Positions 17,390-25,745 of a stretch of 32,347 nt of DNA are shown here, one piece after another. The notes beneath the pieces were generated by a model that saw only the letters and a list, made by a program, of their open reading frames with translations, searched no databases and was not told the DNA's origin. A program made the translations under genes and the position numbers. Each line of letters opens with the position of its first letter. The stretch's first letter is position 1. This DNA comes from Bacteriovorax sp. (lineage in GTDB: Bacteria; Bdellovibrionota; Bacteriovoracia; Bacteriovoracales; Bacteriovoracaceae), in contig JACMPM010000041.1 in assembly GCA_014377485.1 (NCBI GenBank), forward strand, positions 1 through 32,347, in the 5' to 3' direction.

Positions 17390-19438
17390 ATGAAACATAT
17401 CCTTTCTTTGGCCTTCGCCCAAGATCAATATAATTTTGATGAAGAAATTGAATTCTTTGGTGAGACCTATCGTATTACTCAATACTCAACTAATTTTGAT
17501 GTTGAACTAACAGAAAATATTATTAAAAAATATGATGGTCTTTGCGATGTAATCTGCATCTCAGGACTTCCACACAAGATTAAATTTAAAAAAGGTTTTT
17601 TCCTCCATCCAGATGCTTATCGAATTAAGGTCGCAGCTAAATTTACACCAACAGTAGATGGACAAATAATTAAAGATGTTTATATACCATATGCCTTACG
17701 TCTCTTTTATTTGAAAAATAAAAATTTTCTTTCTAAAAGAAAAATAGGATTTTATTCTGCAGCACTTCAAAAAAGTTTCGTAGAAGTTTTGGAAGATTTA
17801 GAAAATGATTTGGTTATGGCCGATCCATATTTTCTGACAAAGATGCCTTTTAATCTTCATAGTAGCAAAGGGCTAGATCAATATTTAAAAGCTCTCTCAC
17901 CTGTATTGAAAAGAATGAAGATTAAAAAAAGTAATGTTCCATCCTTCTCTGAAGATAATCGTAAGATGAATCGAGCGTTAGATGAATTTCTTTCTTGTGA
18001 TATTTTAGTAGGGAATGAAGCCAATATAACATTTTTAAATTTATCACATTTAAAAGGTAAAACTTTAATTATCGATATTGTTTCAGAAGGTCTAGAAGAA
18101 AAACTTAAAAATGCAGGTCTGAAGGAAGCTTTAATTTGCCTTCCACAGCTCTCAAGTTATACCAAAATTAATTACTCAATCCTAGAAGGCATTGTCCAGT
18201 TAAAAAAAGGAGCAGGGGGACTTGTAAGTGACGACGATATCATAAAATTAGTCAATGATTTAAAGCTTGAGCCTCAAATTAAAACTTTTAATGAAGATAA
18301 CGATAAAGTCGCAACTTTTTCATTTGTTATCCATCCCCTTAGTTCACGATTTTTATTAATGCATCCTTTCTTTAAACATATCAACAAAAAGTTTACCTCG
18401 ATTTTTGAATCAAGTATTGAAGAAGTAATGTCTTTCTCACCAGGCTTTTACTATGGAAAAATTGACGGAATTATCAGTGAAAAAAATGGAAAAAAAGTAG
18501 AAGGTTTAATTTATGCTGTTACTGAAACTCCAAAAAAATTAATGGAAAAAGAAGCTGATGTTATTTATAAAAAAATATTAAAGCTTTGTGATAAAGCACA
18601 CCTTGCTGGCTCGAAGATTATGGGATTGGGTGCATATACCAAGATTGTTGGGGATGCTGGTGTCACGATCGATAGACTTAGTCCAATACCAGTAACTACA
18701 GGAAACTCTTTGTCATCCGCCTCAACCTTATGGGCAGCTAAGCTTGCAGTTGAAAAATTGGGCTTTGTAAAAAAAGTTGATAATAAATTCTTAGGCTCGG
18801 TTATGATTGTGGGTGCAACTGGAAGTATTGGAGCTGTTTCAGCAAAAATTTTATCCCTCACATGGCGTGAAATAATTCTAGTAGCACCTCGTGCCTATAA
18901 GCTTATTGAGTTAAAAGAAGATATTCTTAAAATTAATCCTTTAGCGAATATCATTATTTCTACAGATGCTGATGCCCACTCTTTTGAATCTGACTTAATC
19001 ATCACCACCACTTCCGGGCAAGGCAAAACAGTTCTAGATATTATGAAAGTTAAACCAGGCTGTGTGATTTGTGATGTTTCGAGGCCTTTTGATATAAGCG
19101 AAAAAGAGGCAATCAGAAGACCTGATGTTTTAGTTATTGCCAGTGGTGAAGTTCAACTGCCAGGAAAAGACTTGAATATTAATATAGATTTAGGATTGGA
19201 AGGTAATATTGTCTATGCTTGCTTAGCAGAAACGGCTTTGTTAGCAATGGAAGGAAAATTTGAATCATTTACTCTTTCTCGCAATATTAATTATGAAAAA
19301 GTTATTGAGATAGATAAATTAGCACAAGAACATGGAGTGCGTTTATCGCATATCATGGGACATAATGGTTTTATTTCAGATGAAGAATTTAGCTTATGCC
19401 AAGAGCATGCAATTAAAAAATTAAATGAGAAAAAGTAA
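17390..19438 (+). CDS. Acyl-ACP reductase (AAR)-like protein with extra N-terminal half
   Basis: A 682-residue protein. Residues about 405-670 align by eye with cyanobacterial long-chain acyl-ACP reductase, which makes fatty aldehyde. The shared blocks are GAYTKIVGDAG, TTGNSLSSASTLWAAKLAVEKLG, the nucleotide loop GATGSIG (475-481), and VYACLAETALLAMEGKF. In that last block Cys611 sits where the reductase has its acyl-thioester Cys (ACFAEAMLLEFEG). HGVRLSHI also matches. Residues 1-330 have no counterpart in the roughly 340-residue cyanobacterial enzyme, and I do not recognise them. They include GFYSAALQKSF, VMADPYFLTKMPF and CDILVGNEANITFL. The stop overlaps the BtaA-like start by one base. 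Aldehyde formation is inferred. No aldehyde-deformylating oxygenase is seen nearby. Confidence 0.78.
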   Translation: MKHILSLAFAQDQYNFDEEIEFFGETYRITQYSTNFDVELTENIIKKYDGLCDVICISGLPHKIKFKKGFFLHPDAYRIKVAAKFTPTVDGQIIKDVYIPYALRLFYLKNKNFLSKRKIGFYSAALQKSFVEVLEDLENDLVMADPYFLTKMPFNLHSSKGLDQYLKALSPVLKRMKIKKSNVPSFSEDNRKMNRALDEFLSCDILVGNEANITFLNLSHLKGKTLIIDIVSEGLEEKLKNAGLKEALICLPQLSSYTKINYSILEGIVQLKKGAGGLVSDDDIIKLVNDLKLEPQIKTFNEDNDKVATFSFVIHPLSSRFLLMHPFFKHINKKFTSIFESSIEEVMSFSPGFYYGKIDGIISEKNGKKVEGLIYAVTETPKKLMEKEADVIYKKILKLCDKAHLAGSKIMGLGAYTKIVGDAGVTIDRLSPIPVTTGNSLSSASTLWAAKLAVEKLGFVKKVDNKFLGSVMIVGATGSIGAVSAKILSLTWREIILVAPRAYKLIELKEDILKINPLANIIISTDADAHSFESDLIITTTSGQGKTVLDIMKVKPGCVICDVSRPFDISEKEAIRRPDVLVIASGEVQLPGKDLNINIDLGLEGNIVYACLAETALLAMEGKFESFTLSRNINYEKVIEIDKLAQEHGVRLSHIMGHNGFISDEEFSLCQEHAIKKLNEKK

Positions 19439-20523
19439 TGGCACAAAAATATTTTACTGGATTAAATTATACTTTAGGAAATGAAGACACAAGCGTAGAG
19501 ATAGAACTGGTTAAACAGTTAAGGCCTAAATCTATTTTTTCAGTTTGTGGTAGCGGAGGAAGAGCTTTGCCTTTATGTGGAGAGGCAATTGATCTGACGT
19601 TGTCCGATTTGTCTCTTGAGCAAATCCACCTGGCCATGTTAAGAGAGGCAACTTATAAGCAATTATCTCATCAGGATTTTTTATTATTTTGGGGGTATTT
19701 TCCTTTTTCAGATAATAATTTTTGCGATTCCAGGAAAAATTTTTTTTTAAAGTTAGAAATCTCATCTGAGGTTCGTAATTATTTTCAAAATATATTTGAT
19801 GAAATTCAATTCACATCATTGTTGTATTTAGGTAAATGGGAGCGCACATTCCAAGTTCTCGCTAAAATTAATAGAGCACTCTTGGGACGTGACTTTGATC
19901 GCATTTTACGTTTTGACGATTTGAATGCCCAAAAAAAATATTATCAAAATGAATTTCCCCATTACAGATGGAAGGCCGTCATTTTTTTACTCGGCAATAA
20001 AGCTCTTTTTAATGCACTTTTATACAAGGGGGATTTTATAGAAAAGAATTCACCTGAATCTCATTTTGATTATTATTATAATGCCTTTGATCGCTTATTT
20101 ACTCAGGACATTGCTCAAAAAAGTTTTTTCCTACAGTTATGCTTTTATGGGAAAATTAATTCAATAGCGGGAGTTCCTGTTGAAGCAAGTCTGGAGACTC
20201 ACCAAAGAATTTCCGGATCTCATACCAAGACTCATTATTTAAATGAGGATTTAATCACTCATTTAAAAAGTGGCAATAAGACTTATGACTTTCTATCTCT
20301 GAGTGATGTACCTTCTTATTTTAGAGGGGAGCTTGAAGAGAATTTCATGCAGAATATACGTCCTGGACTTAGACCGGGGGCCATTATTGTCAATCGATAC
20401 TATCTTAGGAAGGCCAATTGCAATTTATCTGGATTCGAAGACATTACTAAAGATCATAAGGACTTAATCGCCTCTGAGAAGGTTCAAATGTACGATATTT
20501 GCATATATCGTTATGAACCCTAA
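19438..20523 (+). CDS. DUF3419/BtaA-like aminocarboxypropyltransferase
   Basis: A 361-residue protein of the DUF3419 family, whose characterised member BtaA moves the 3-amino-3-carboxypropyl group of S-adenosylmethionine to diacylglycerol in betaine-lipid synthesis. The N-terminal YFTGLNYTLGNEDTSVE is the family's opening block. SVCGSGGRALPLC is the SAM-binding loop, SDLSLEQIHLAMLREA takes the place of the usual DLNPAQ segment, and QDFLLFWGY follows. The end (FLSLSDVPSYF and LRPGAIIVNRYYLRK) is methyltransferase-like, as expected. It overlaps the AAR-like gene by one base. No BtaB-like methyltransferase is adjacent, although other methyltransferases occur at 21.8-24.6 kb. A BtaA-type reaction is plausible, but the acceptor could differ. 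Confidence 0.82.
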   Translation: MAQKYFTGLNYTLGNEDTSVEIELVKQLRPKSIFSVCGSGGRALPLCGEAIDLTLSDLSLEQIHLAMLREATYKQLSHQDFLLFWGYFPFSDNNFCDSRKNFFLKLEISSEVRNYFQNIFDEIQFTSLLYLGKWERTFQVLAKINRALLGRDFDRILRFDDLNAQKKYYQNEFPHYRWKAVIFLLGNKALFNALLYKGDFIEKNSPESHFDYYYNAFDRLFTQDIAQKSFFLQLCFYGKINSIAGVPVEASLETHQRISGSHTKTHYLNEDLITHLKSGNKTYDFLSLSDVPSYFRGELEENFMQNIRPGLRPGAIIVNRYYLRKANCNLSGFEDITKDHKDLIASEKVQMYDICIYRYEP

Positions 20524-20524
20524 G

Positions 20525-20547
20525 GGCAAGTTTCACCTAAATTTGCC
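20525..20547 (+). terminator. Possible hairpin after BtaA-like gene
   Basis: GGCAAGTTT and AAATTTGCC can form nine pairs, one of them G-U, around a five-base loop directly after the stop codon. The following sequence has only short T runs, so termination here would be weak. Confidence 0.4.
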
Positions 20548-20659
20548 TATCCTTTAAACATTTATAATTGTAGTAAGTGTAATAAATTCATGACCCGCCT
20601 GTGCTTATACTTTTTGGGATAATATCCTTAAAAGATCATGATTTTTAAAGAAGGCACCA

Positions 20660-20791
20660 ATGAAAGATTTAGTTTTCGTTTTAGTCATTTCTCTTACCGT
20701 TACAATGGCTTCAATGCTTAAATCTGATAGCAATACTCAGAACCCGAAGAGTGTTGTGGGGGAACAGAAATTTATTTCCTATAATCACTAG
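20660..20791 (+). CDS. Small exported or membrane peptide (43 residues)
   Basis: The reading frame starts MKDLVFVLVISLTVTMASML and ends FISYNH. AAAGAAGG lies five bases upstream of the ATG, a good ribosome site, and 136 bases separate it from the preceding gene, enough for its own promoter. The first 20 residues form one hydrophobic helix, followed by a polar tail (KSDSNTQNPKS), so the product could be a small membrane peptide or a short secreted one. It is convergent with ynbB, with nine bases between the two stops. I do not recognise a family. The short length means chance is possible, but the ribosome site and helix support it. Confidence 0.5.
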   Translation: MKDLVFVLVISLTVTMASMLKSDSNTQNPKSVVGEQKFISYNH

Positions 20792-20800
20792 GTGCTTATT

Positions 20801-21745
20801 CTAACTATAAATCCAGTAATACGTTAAGTAGAAAAAAACTAAATTAGAAAATATCAAAGAATCCATCCGATCAAGAATCCCGCCATGTCCTGGAATTAAA
20901 TCTCCCATATCCTTTATCTTCAAATCTCTTTTGATCGCTGAAATATTTAAGTCTCCAAAAAATCCGGCAATTGCAATTAGCATTGAAAGCAGCATTACCT
21001 GGAGAGTTGTTAGTGGCAAAAGATTTCTAAAAACATATCCAAACATGACTGAACCCAAAACACCTCCAATTAATCCTGCCCAGGTTTTATTGGGTGAAAT
21101 AAGTGGAGAAATTTTTCTTTTCCCAAATAATTTGCCAGAAACAAATTGTGCAACGTCGTTAAGCTGAGTAATAACGATCAAAAAGAAAATCATGCCAGGG
21201 GAACCTTCCTTAAGGGATTCAACATTGGGTAGAGAGGCAATATAAGAGATATGAGAAAGAGAGAAAACGGTCAGCATTAATGCCCAGTGAAGCTGGCTGA
21301 AGGTTTTGATGCTCTCTTTGCTTAAATCTTCCAAAATTGATCTAAATGGCAGCAGGACAAGCATTCCCACCGGAATAAAGGTGAGGAAGGCAATAAAGAA
21401 TTTTGAGTAAGCAAAATAGTATTGAATGGGAATTGCGATATAAGCAATAAGAAGTGTTTTGCGATGACTAGTATTAAAATTGAGTTTACTGGTTAGTTCT
21501 CTAAATGAAATGAGAGAGATCAAGGCCATCATGAAAAAGAGAACTTCTCTCTTTGTCCCAATCATAATCAGCACAATAATAAAAATAATCCACCAGGAAT
21601 TTACCCTTTGTTTTAAAACATGAAGAAATTCTCGTGGCCAAAAATAGTCCCATCCATAAAATAGAAGAGTAAAAAACATGATTAAAGAAAATATTGTTAT
21701 AATAGAAATTTGAGTTTGTTCACCGATTGCTAGTAATGAGAGCAT
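20801..21745 (-). CDS. ynbB: YnbB-like phosphatidate cytidylyltransferase (CdsA family)
   Basis: A 314-residue polytopic membrane enzyme that should make a CDP-activated lipid (CDP-diacylglycerol or similar) from CTP and a phosphatidic acid. The CdsA signature is complete near the C-terminus: SAIKRDLKIKDMGDLIPGHGGILDRMDS. Before it, NDVAQFVSGKLFGKRKISPLISPNKTWAGLIGG matches E. coli YnbB closely as I recall it, better than it matches CdsA. I chose the ATG at 21745 because GAGGAA precedes it; the longer frame to 21796 lacks a ribosome site. It is divergent from the ynbC homologue, with 69 bases between the starts. In E. coli the equivalent genes lie together in ynbABCD, whose product is not established. 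Confidence 0.92.
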   Translation of the reverse strand: MLSLLAIGEQTQISIITIFSLIMFFTLLFYGWDYFWPREFLHVLKQRVNSWWIIFIIVLIMIGTKREVLFFMMALISLISFRELTSKLNFNTSHRKTLLIAYIAIPIQYYFAYSKFFIAFLTFIPVGMLVLLPFRSILEDLSKESIKTFSQLHWALMLTVFSLSHISYIASLPNVESLKEGSPGMIFFLIVITQLNDVAQFVSGKLFGKRKISPLISPNKTWAGLIGGVLGSVMFGYVFRNLLPLTTLQVMLLSMLIAIAGFFGDLNISAIKRDLKIKDMGDLIPGHGGILDRMDSLIFSNLVFFYLTYYWIYS

Positions 21746-21814
21746 AAAATATTCCTCAATTTTCTGTATTTTTAGTCGATTAGTCTTCAAAGACAATTAT
21801 ATGCGGAGAATTCT

Positions 21815-23566
21815 ATGAATAAAAGAGAAGAAAAAAAATCTACTTTTTCAACCTTTGATGGTGAAAAATTAGTTTATCGTTCGTGGTCACCAACTAAAGA
21901 GTTCATAGGTGAAAAGAAGGCCTTAATCGTTATCCACAGAGGACATGAACATTCGGGAAGACTTATTGATTTAATCAATGGGGTGGAAGAACCTGAGTTT
22001 TGGGCCTTTGGATACGACTCACGTGGACACGGAGAGTCTCATGGACCAAGAGGATATGCTCCAAGTTTTTCTCATATCGTGAAAGACCTGGATACTTTTG
22101 TTAATTTTATTTCAAAAGAATACCAGATTAAAATCGAAAATATTTTTGTTATCGCCAATAGCGTTGGAGCGGTTGTCACGAGTGCATGGGTTCACGACTA
22201 TGCTCCAAAGATTCGCGGAATGGCCTTGGCCGCACCAGCTTTTGAAATTAAACTCTATGTTCCAGGTGCATTAGCTGGTTGTAGACTATTAGATGCTGTT
22301 AAACATCCCGCTTATATTTCAAGTTATGTTAAATCTAAATTTTTAACTCATGATCCAGCTGAGCAAAAAAAATACGATGAAGACAAATTGATTACACCTC
22401 AAATTGCTGTCAATATCCTTGTTGGACTTCATGATACCTCTGAGCGAGTTGTAAAAGATGCTGGTGCCATCCACACGCCGGCGATTGTTTTTTCTGCAGG
22501 AAGTGACTGGGTAGTAAGCAATAAACCTCAAAAGAAGTTTTTTGATAGTTTAAGTTCAAAGTCTAAAGAATATATTGTGCTTGATGGATTTTATCATGGA
22601 GTTTTGTATGAAAAAGACAAAAAAATTCCACTAGATCATATTCATCGTTTTATAGACAAATGTTTTGCAACGAATGCAATAGCTGTGGATATGGTTCGCG
22701 CTGATCTTGAAGGTTATACTTTCAACGAGTATAAATCAATTCAAGCAGGAGATGTTAGTTTTGTTAATAAAATTAATTACGCCATTCAAGTTCTCTCGAT
22801 GAAAACTTTGGGGAAACTATCAGTTGGTATTCGCATTGGTTATAAATATGGATTTGACTCGGGGATTTCCCTCGATCATGTTTATAAAAATAAGGCCCGC
22901 GGCGACTTGGTCCTTGGTAAAATTATCGACTTTTTCTATATCAATGCAGTTGGATGGAAAGGGATTAGAACTCGTAGAGTTCATATGAGAGAGTCTCTTG
23001 ATTTTTGTATTGATTCATTAATCAAGCAAGGCAAACCAGTTCGTATTATGGATATTGGTTCTGGACCTGGGCGCTATTTATTAGAGACAGCAAAAAAATA
23101 TGAAAAGAGCGATGTGAAAGTTTTATTGCGTGATTACTCTGAGAGCAATATTAACGAAGCACGTGAAATTGCCAAACAAATTGGATGCACAAATGCTGAC
23201 TTTAAAGTAGCAGATGCTTTTGAGCCTAAAACTTATAGTGAGCAAGAATTCAAACCCAATATTCTGATTGTCTCAGGTCTTTTTGAATTGTTTCCAAGCA
23301 ATGAAACTGTATTAAAAGCAGTCGTTGGAGCAACCTCTATTCTGGATCCTGAAAGCTATATCGTTTACACCGGTCAGCCATGGCATCCTCAATTAGAGAT
23401 GATTGCGCATACTCTTCCAAACCGTGAAGGAGTGAACTGGGTTATGAGGAGAAGAACTCAATTGGAAATAGATCAGTTATTTGCCAAACATGGTGCAAAT
23501 AAACTGGAAATGAAGATTGACCAGTGGGGAATTTTCACTGTTGCAACAGCTAAGTACACGAGATAA
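21815..23566 (+). CDS. ynbC: YnbC-like alpha/beta hydrolase-methyltransferase fusion
   Basis: A 583-residue two-domain protein. Residues 1-280 form an alpha/beta hydrolase with monoacylglycerol-lipase-like blocks (HRGHEHSGRL, DSRGHGESHGPRGY). Ser116 sits in ANSVGA, where the usual first Gly of GxSxG is Ala. A linker leads to a class I methyltransferase domain, about 400-583, with SAM-binding motif MDIGSGPGRYL near 413-424. GQPWHPQLEMIA, WVMRRRTQ and DQWGIFTVA agree closely with E. coli YnbC (585 residues) as I remember it. The fused pair suggests deacylation or hydrolysis followed by methylation of a lipid head group. GGAGA precedes the ATG. Five bases separate it from the next methyltransferase gene. 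Confidence 0.93.
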   Translation: MNKREEKKSTFSTFDGEKLVYRSWSPTKEFIGEKKALIVIHRGHEHSGRLIDLINGVEEPEFWAFGYDSRGHGESHGPRGYAPSFSHIVKDLDTFVNFISKEYQIKIENIFVIANSVGAVVTSAWVHDYAPKIRGMALAAPAFEIKLYVPGALAGCRLLDAVKHPAYISSYVKSKFLTHDPAEQKKYDEDKLITPQIAVNILVGLHDTSERVVKDAGAIHTPAIVFSAGSDWVVSNKPQKKFFDSLSSKSKEYIVLDGFYHGVLYEKDKKIPLDHIHRFIDKCFATNAIAVDMVRADLEGYTFNEYKSIQAGDVSFVNKINYAIQVLSMKTLGKLSVGIRIGYKYGFDSGISLDHVYKNKARGDLVLGKIIDFFYINAVGWKGIRTRRVHMRESLDFCIDSLIKQGKPVRIMDIGSGPGRYLLETAKKYEKSDVKVLLRDYSESNINEAREIAKQIGCTNADFKVADAFEPKTYSEQEFKPNILIVSGLFELFPSNETVLKAVVGATSILDPESYIVYTGQPWHPQLEMIAHTLPNREGVNWVMRRRTQLEIDQLFAKHGANKLEMKIDQWGIFTVATAKYTR

Positions 23567-23571
23567 TTTTT

Positions 23572-24570
23572 ATGCAAAATAAAAAATATAAAGATTTGGA
23601 AGTGTATTTTGATCTAATGTTGTCAAATGGCGCTTCTTCACTTTACCGAATTGTAGAAGAGATGGAAATTCTCAATTCTTACACACTAGGTGAAAAATTT
23701 AGTGCTGATGAATTGGCTGCTAAACATCAGTTTAAACTATTACCCACAAAAGTTTTGCTTGATACTTTAATGACATTAGGACTGGTGGAGAAAGCTGGCG
23801 ATTCTTATGTCATTTCAAATGTCATGAACCTTTTAAAAGGAAATTATCAAAATCTAAGTTCTGAGTACTGGGCCCATCTTCCAACGTTATTAAAATCTGG
23901 AACGCCATTCAAACGAATGGATACCGTTGAAAACAGCGAAAAAGAATATCAGGTTCAAGTTAAATCTCTTGAATGGATGATGACTCCTTGTGCGGAATTA
24001 ACGGTAGAGCTGATTTCAAAATTGCATTCAGAAACAAACATTAAAGAAGGTGCAATCAATGTTTTAGATGTTGGTGCTGGTTCCGGTGTTTGGGGATTTA
24101 ATTTTTTATATGCTAACCCTAAAGCAACTTGTACTTTGGCCGATTGGCCGGCCGTTTTGGTCGTTGCCAAGGAAACGTCAAAAAGAAATAAAATAGATTC
24201 TCGAGTAAGTTATATCGAAGGAAACTTCCATCAATCTAATTTTGGTGAACCTCGCTTTGATTATGCTACACTTGGAAATGTCACTCATATCCAAACTCCT
24301 GAAGAAAATCATAGAATCTTCAAAAAGATTTACGATGCTCTTCTTCCTGGAGGCAGACTCATCATCCTTGATGCTTACGGGAAAGTGGAAGAAGGTGCTC
24401 TGGCCCGTTCTTTGTACCAAATGGGCCTGACTATCAGAACGGTTCAGGGAAAAGTCTATCAACCTAGTGAGCTTCAACCATGGCTTAGTGAAGTTGGTTT
24501 TAAAACGTTTGAATTTCATTCACTTGATGTTGTTCCTTACTCAATGGGAATGCTGATTGCAAAAAAATAA
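23572..24570 (+). CDS. SAM-dependent methyltransferase with N-terminal winged helix
   Basis: A 332-residue methyltransferase of the O-methyltransferase type (hydroxyneurosporene or acetylserotonin methyltransferase-like). Residues 1-90 look like the dimerising winged-helix domain (FSADELAAKHQFKLLPTKVLLDTLMTLGLVEK). The SAM loop is LDVGAGSGVWG at about 165-175, followed by ADWPAV and the post-motif region GNVTHIQTPEENHRIFKKIY and LLPGGRLIILDAY. Small-molecule O- or C-methylation is expected. It lies five bases after ynbC, and its stop touches the ATG of the next gene. No equivalent is present in E. coli ynbABCD, so this is an added function. The substrate is unknown. Confidence 0.9.
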   Translation: MQNKKYKDLEVYFDLMLSNGASSLYRIVEEMEILNSYTLGEKFSADELAAKHQFKLLPTKVLLDTLMTLGLVEKAGDSYVISNVMNLLKGNYQNLSSEYWAHLPTLLKSGTPFKRMDTVENSEKEYQVQVKSLEWMMTPCAELTVELISKLHSETNIKEGAINVLDVGAGSGVWGFNFLYANPKATCTLADWPAVLVVAKETSKRNKIDSRVSYIEGNFHQSNFGEPRFDYATLGNVTHIQTPEENHRIFKKIYDALLPGGRLIILDAYGKVEEGALARSLYQMGLTIRTVQGKVYQPSELQPWLSEVGFKTFEFHSLDVVPYSMGMLIAKK

Positions 24571-24939
24571 ATGAAAGCAATGGAGTCTCAAACAATTCCG
24601 ATTCTCTTGATTTTAGTTGCGGCCTTCATAGGTGCATGTGCTCAATATTTTTTTAAATTAGGTTCGCTTAAAATTGTGGAAATTCCCATTTATAAAAATT
24701 GGTTTTTCCTTGCAGGTCTCGTTTCATTTTTTTGGGTCTTGGTTTTGATTACACTTTCGTTTCGTTTTGGTGGGCTAATGATGGTTGTCTATCCTGTTTA
24801 CGGAACAACTTATATCTGGGCATTGCTAATTTCTCATTATTACGAAAAATCTCCGGTCAATTATTTTCAGGTCTCGGGAATAGCATTTATCATGCTAGGA
24901 ATAAGTCTGGTCTCTTTTCAGAAAGCTAGTTTTAATTAG
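24571..24939 (+). CDS. Small DMT/SMR-type membrane protein
   Basis: A 122-residue protein with four hydrophobic helices, the size of small multidrug-resistance and ArnE/F-like subunits. The first helix (IPILLILVAAFIGACAQYFFKLGSLK) carries the AQ-x-x-x-K-x-G region typical of the EamA/DMT fold, and the last helix ends VSGIAFIMLGISLVSFQ. The Glu14 characteristic of EmrE-type drug pumps is not evident in helix one. A lipid or lipid-intermediate flippase role, as for ArnE/F, therefore fits the context better than drug export, but that is inference. Translation starts immediately after the methyltransferase stop. It is the last gene of the ynbC operon. Confidence 0.8.
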   Translation: MKAMESQTIPILLILVAAFIGACAQYFFKLGSLKIVEIPIYKNWFFLAGLVSFFWVLVLITLSFRFGGLMMVVYPVYGTTYIWALLISHYYEKSPVNYFQVSGIAFIMLGISLVSFQKASFN

Positions 24940-25157
24940 CCTTATAAACGTTTCTTATTAACCGAATCAACAATACCACTTTTCTGTCTCCCGGTCTTGC
25001 TCAGTACATGCATTGACAGCCTAGAAGAACCAGAGAGCATTCTTTATTTTTTTACAAGTTTGATGCTGATCCTAAATTGTCCTAGCGAAAGTAGGAATGT
25101 GTTAGAGAAGTCCAAGTAAAAGGATAATTTTCATTTTAATTTTCTCATTTTTTAAAA
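24940..25157. other. Convergent intergenic gap of 218 bases
   Basis: It lies between the small transporter (plus) and the ynbA homologue (minus). A five-pair hairpin (TCCTA, GCGAAAG, TAGGA at 25080-25096) and AT-rich sequence are present, but nothing convincing as a gene, RNA or terminator. Confidence 0.5.
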
Positions 25158-25745
25158 TTAATATAAAGATTTTCTAACTCTATTGAATATTGTGGCCAAG
25201 AGTAAAAGTGAAACTACAGATAAGAGCACCGTGTACAGAGTCTCGTTGATAACTCCAAAGCTAATTAAAAGGGCAATAATTGAAAAGACAAAGGCCCTGT
25301 CACTTTTGCCCATGGGTCCGGCATATTGTCTTGGACTTCCATTAAGGAGCACAGCAAGTCCAGTTATCTCTGTCACTGCTGAAAAAAAGATTATAAAAAA
25401 TAAAAGTTTTTGATTAATAAAAAAAAATCTACCAAAGGAAAAATAGAGAAATCCGTCTGAAACCACATCTGTCACTTCATTTAAAATGGCGCCCATTGGA
25501 GATTTTAAGTTATGTTCTTTGGCCAACATGCCATCAATTGCATTTAAGGCCATACGAAAAAAGAAAAAGAGCGGCAGAATATAAAACATTTCATTTTGTG
25601 AATAAAAAAGCCAAAGTCCAGTCGCCACAGACAACAAACAAGTTCCTAAAGTTATCTGATTAGGAGTAATACCCATTTTCCATAGAACACTAACACACGG
25701 ACGTAACATATTTTGAAATTTAGGTTTTAAATTGTAAATGGTCAA
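25158..25745 (-). CDS. ynbA: YnbA-like CDP-alcohol phosphotransferase
   Basis: A 195-residue membrane enzyme that should move a phosphoalcohol between a CDP-lipid and an alcohol. The CDP-alcohol motif is atypical: NAIDGMLAK, then G-AIL-N-EVT-D. The first and third Asp of the usual DxxDGxxAR...GxxxDxxxD are Asn and the Arg is Lys. E. coli YnbA, as I recall it, has Asn at the same two positions, so the Asn changes appear to belong to the subfamily. Other matches are MTIYNLKPKFQ, LRP at the N-terminus and YAGPMGKSDRA. The acyltransferase gene upstream overlaps it by four bases. In E. coli ynbA heads ynbABCD; here it is separated from ynbB and ynbC and on another strand from ynbC. Confidence 0.93.
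   Translation of the reverse strand: MTIYNLKPKFQNMLRPCVSVLWKMGITPNQITLGTCLLSVATGLWLFYSQNEMFYILPLFFFFRMALNAIDGMLAKEHNLKSPMGAILNEVTDVVSDGFLYFSFGRFFFINQKLLFFIIFFSAVTEITGLAVLLNGSPRQYAGPMGKSDRAFVFSIIALLISFGVINETLYTVLLSVVSLLLLATIFNRVRKSLY

Noticed and set aside
17390-19438. A complete cyanobacterial-type alkane pathway
   Set aside because: Only the reductase-like half is present. No ferritin-like aldehyde-deformylating oxygenase was seen anywhere in the window.
24178-24519. Minus-strand open frame of 113 codons in the methyltransferase gene
   Set aside because: It is a shadow of a well-supported plus-strand methyltransferase.
25080-25096. TCCTA-GCGAAAG-TAGGA hairpin as a terminator for convergent genes
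   Set aside because: Only five pairs, with no T run on either side.
20524-25157. A YnbD-like phosphatase completing an E. coli-type ynbABCD operon
   Set aside because: No PAP2 or dual-specificity phosphatase motif was found among the genes of this region.
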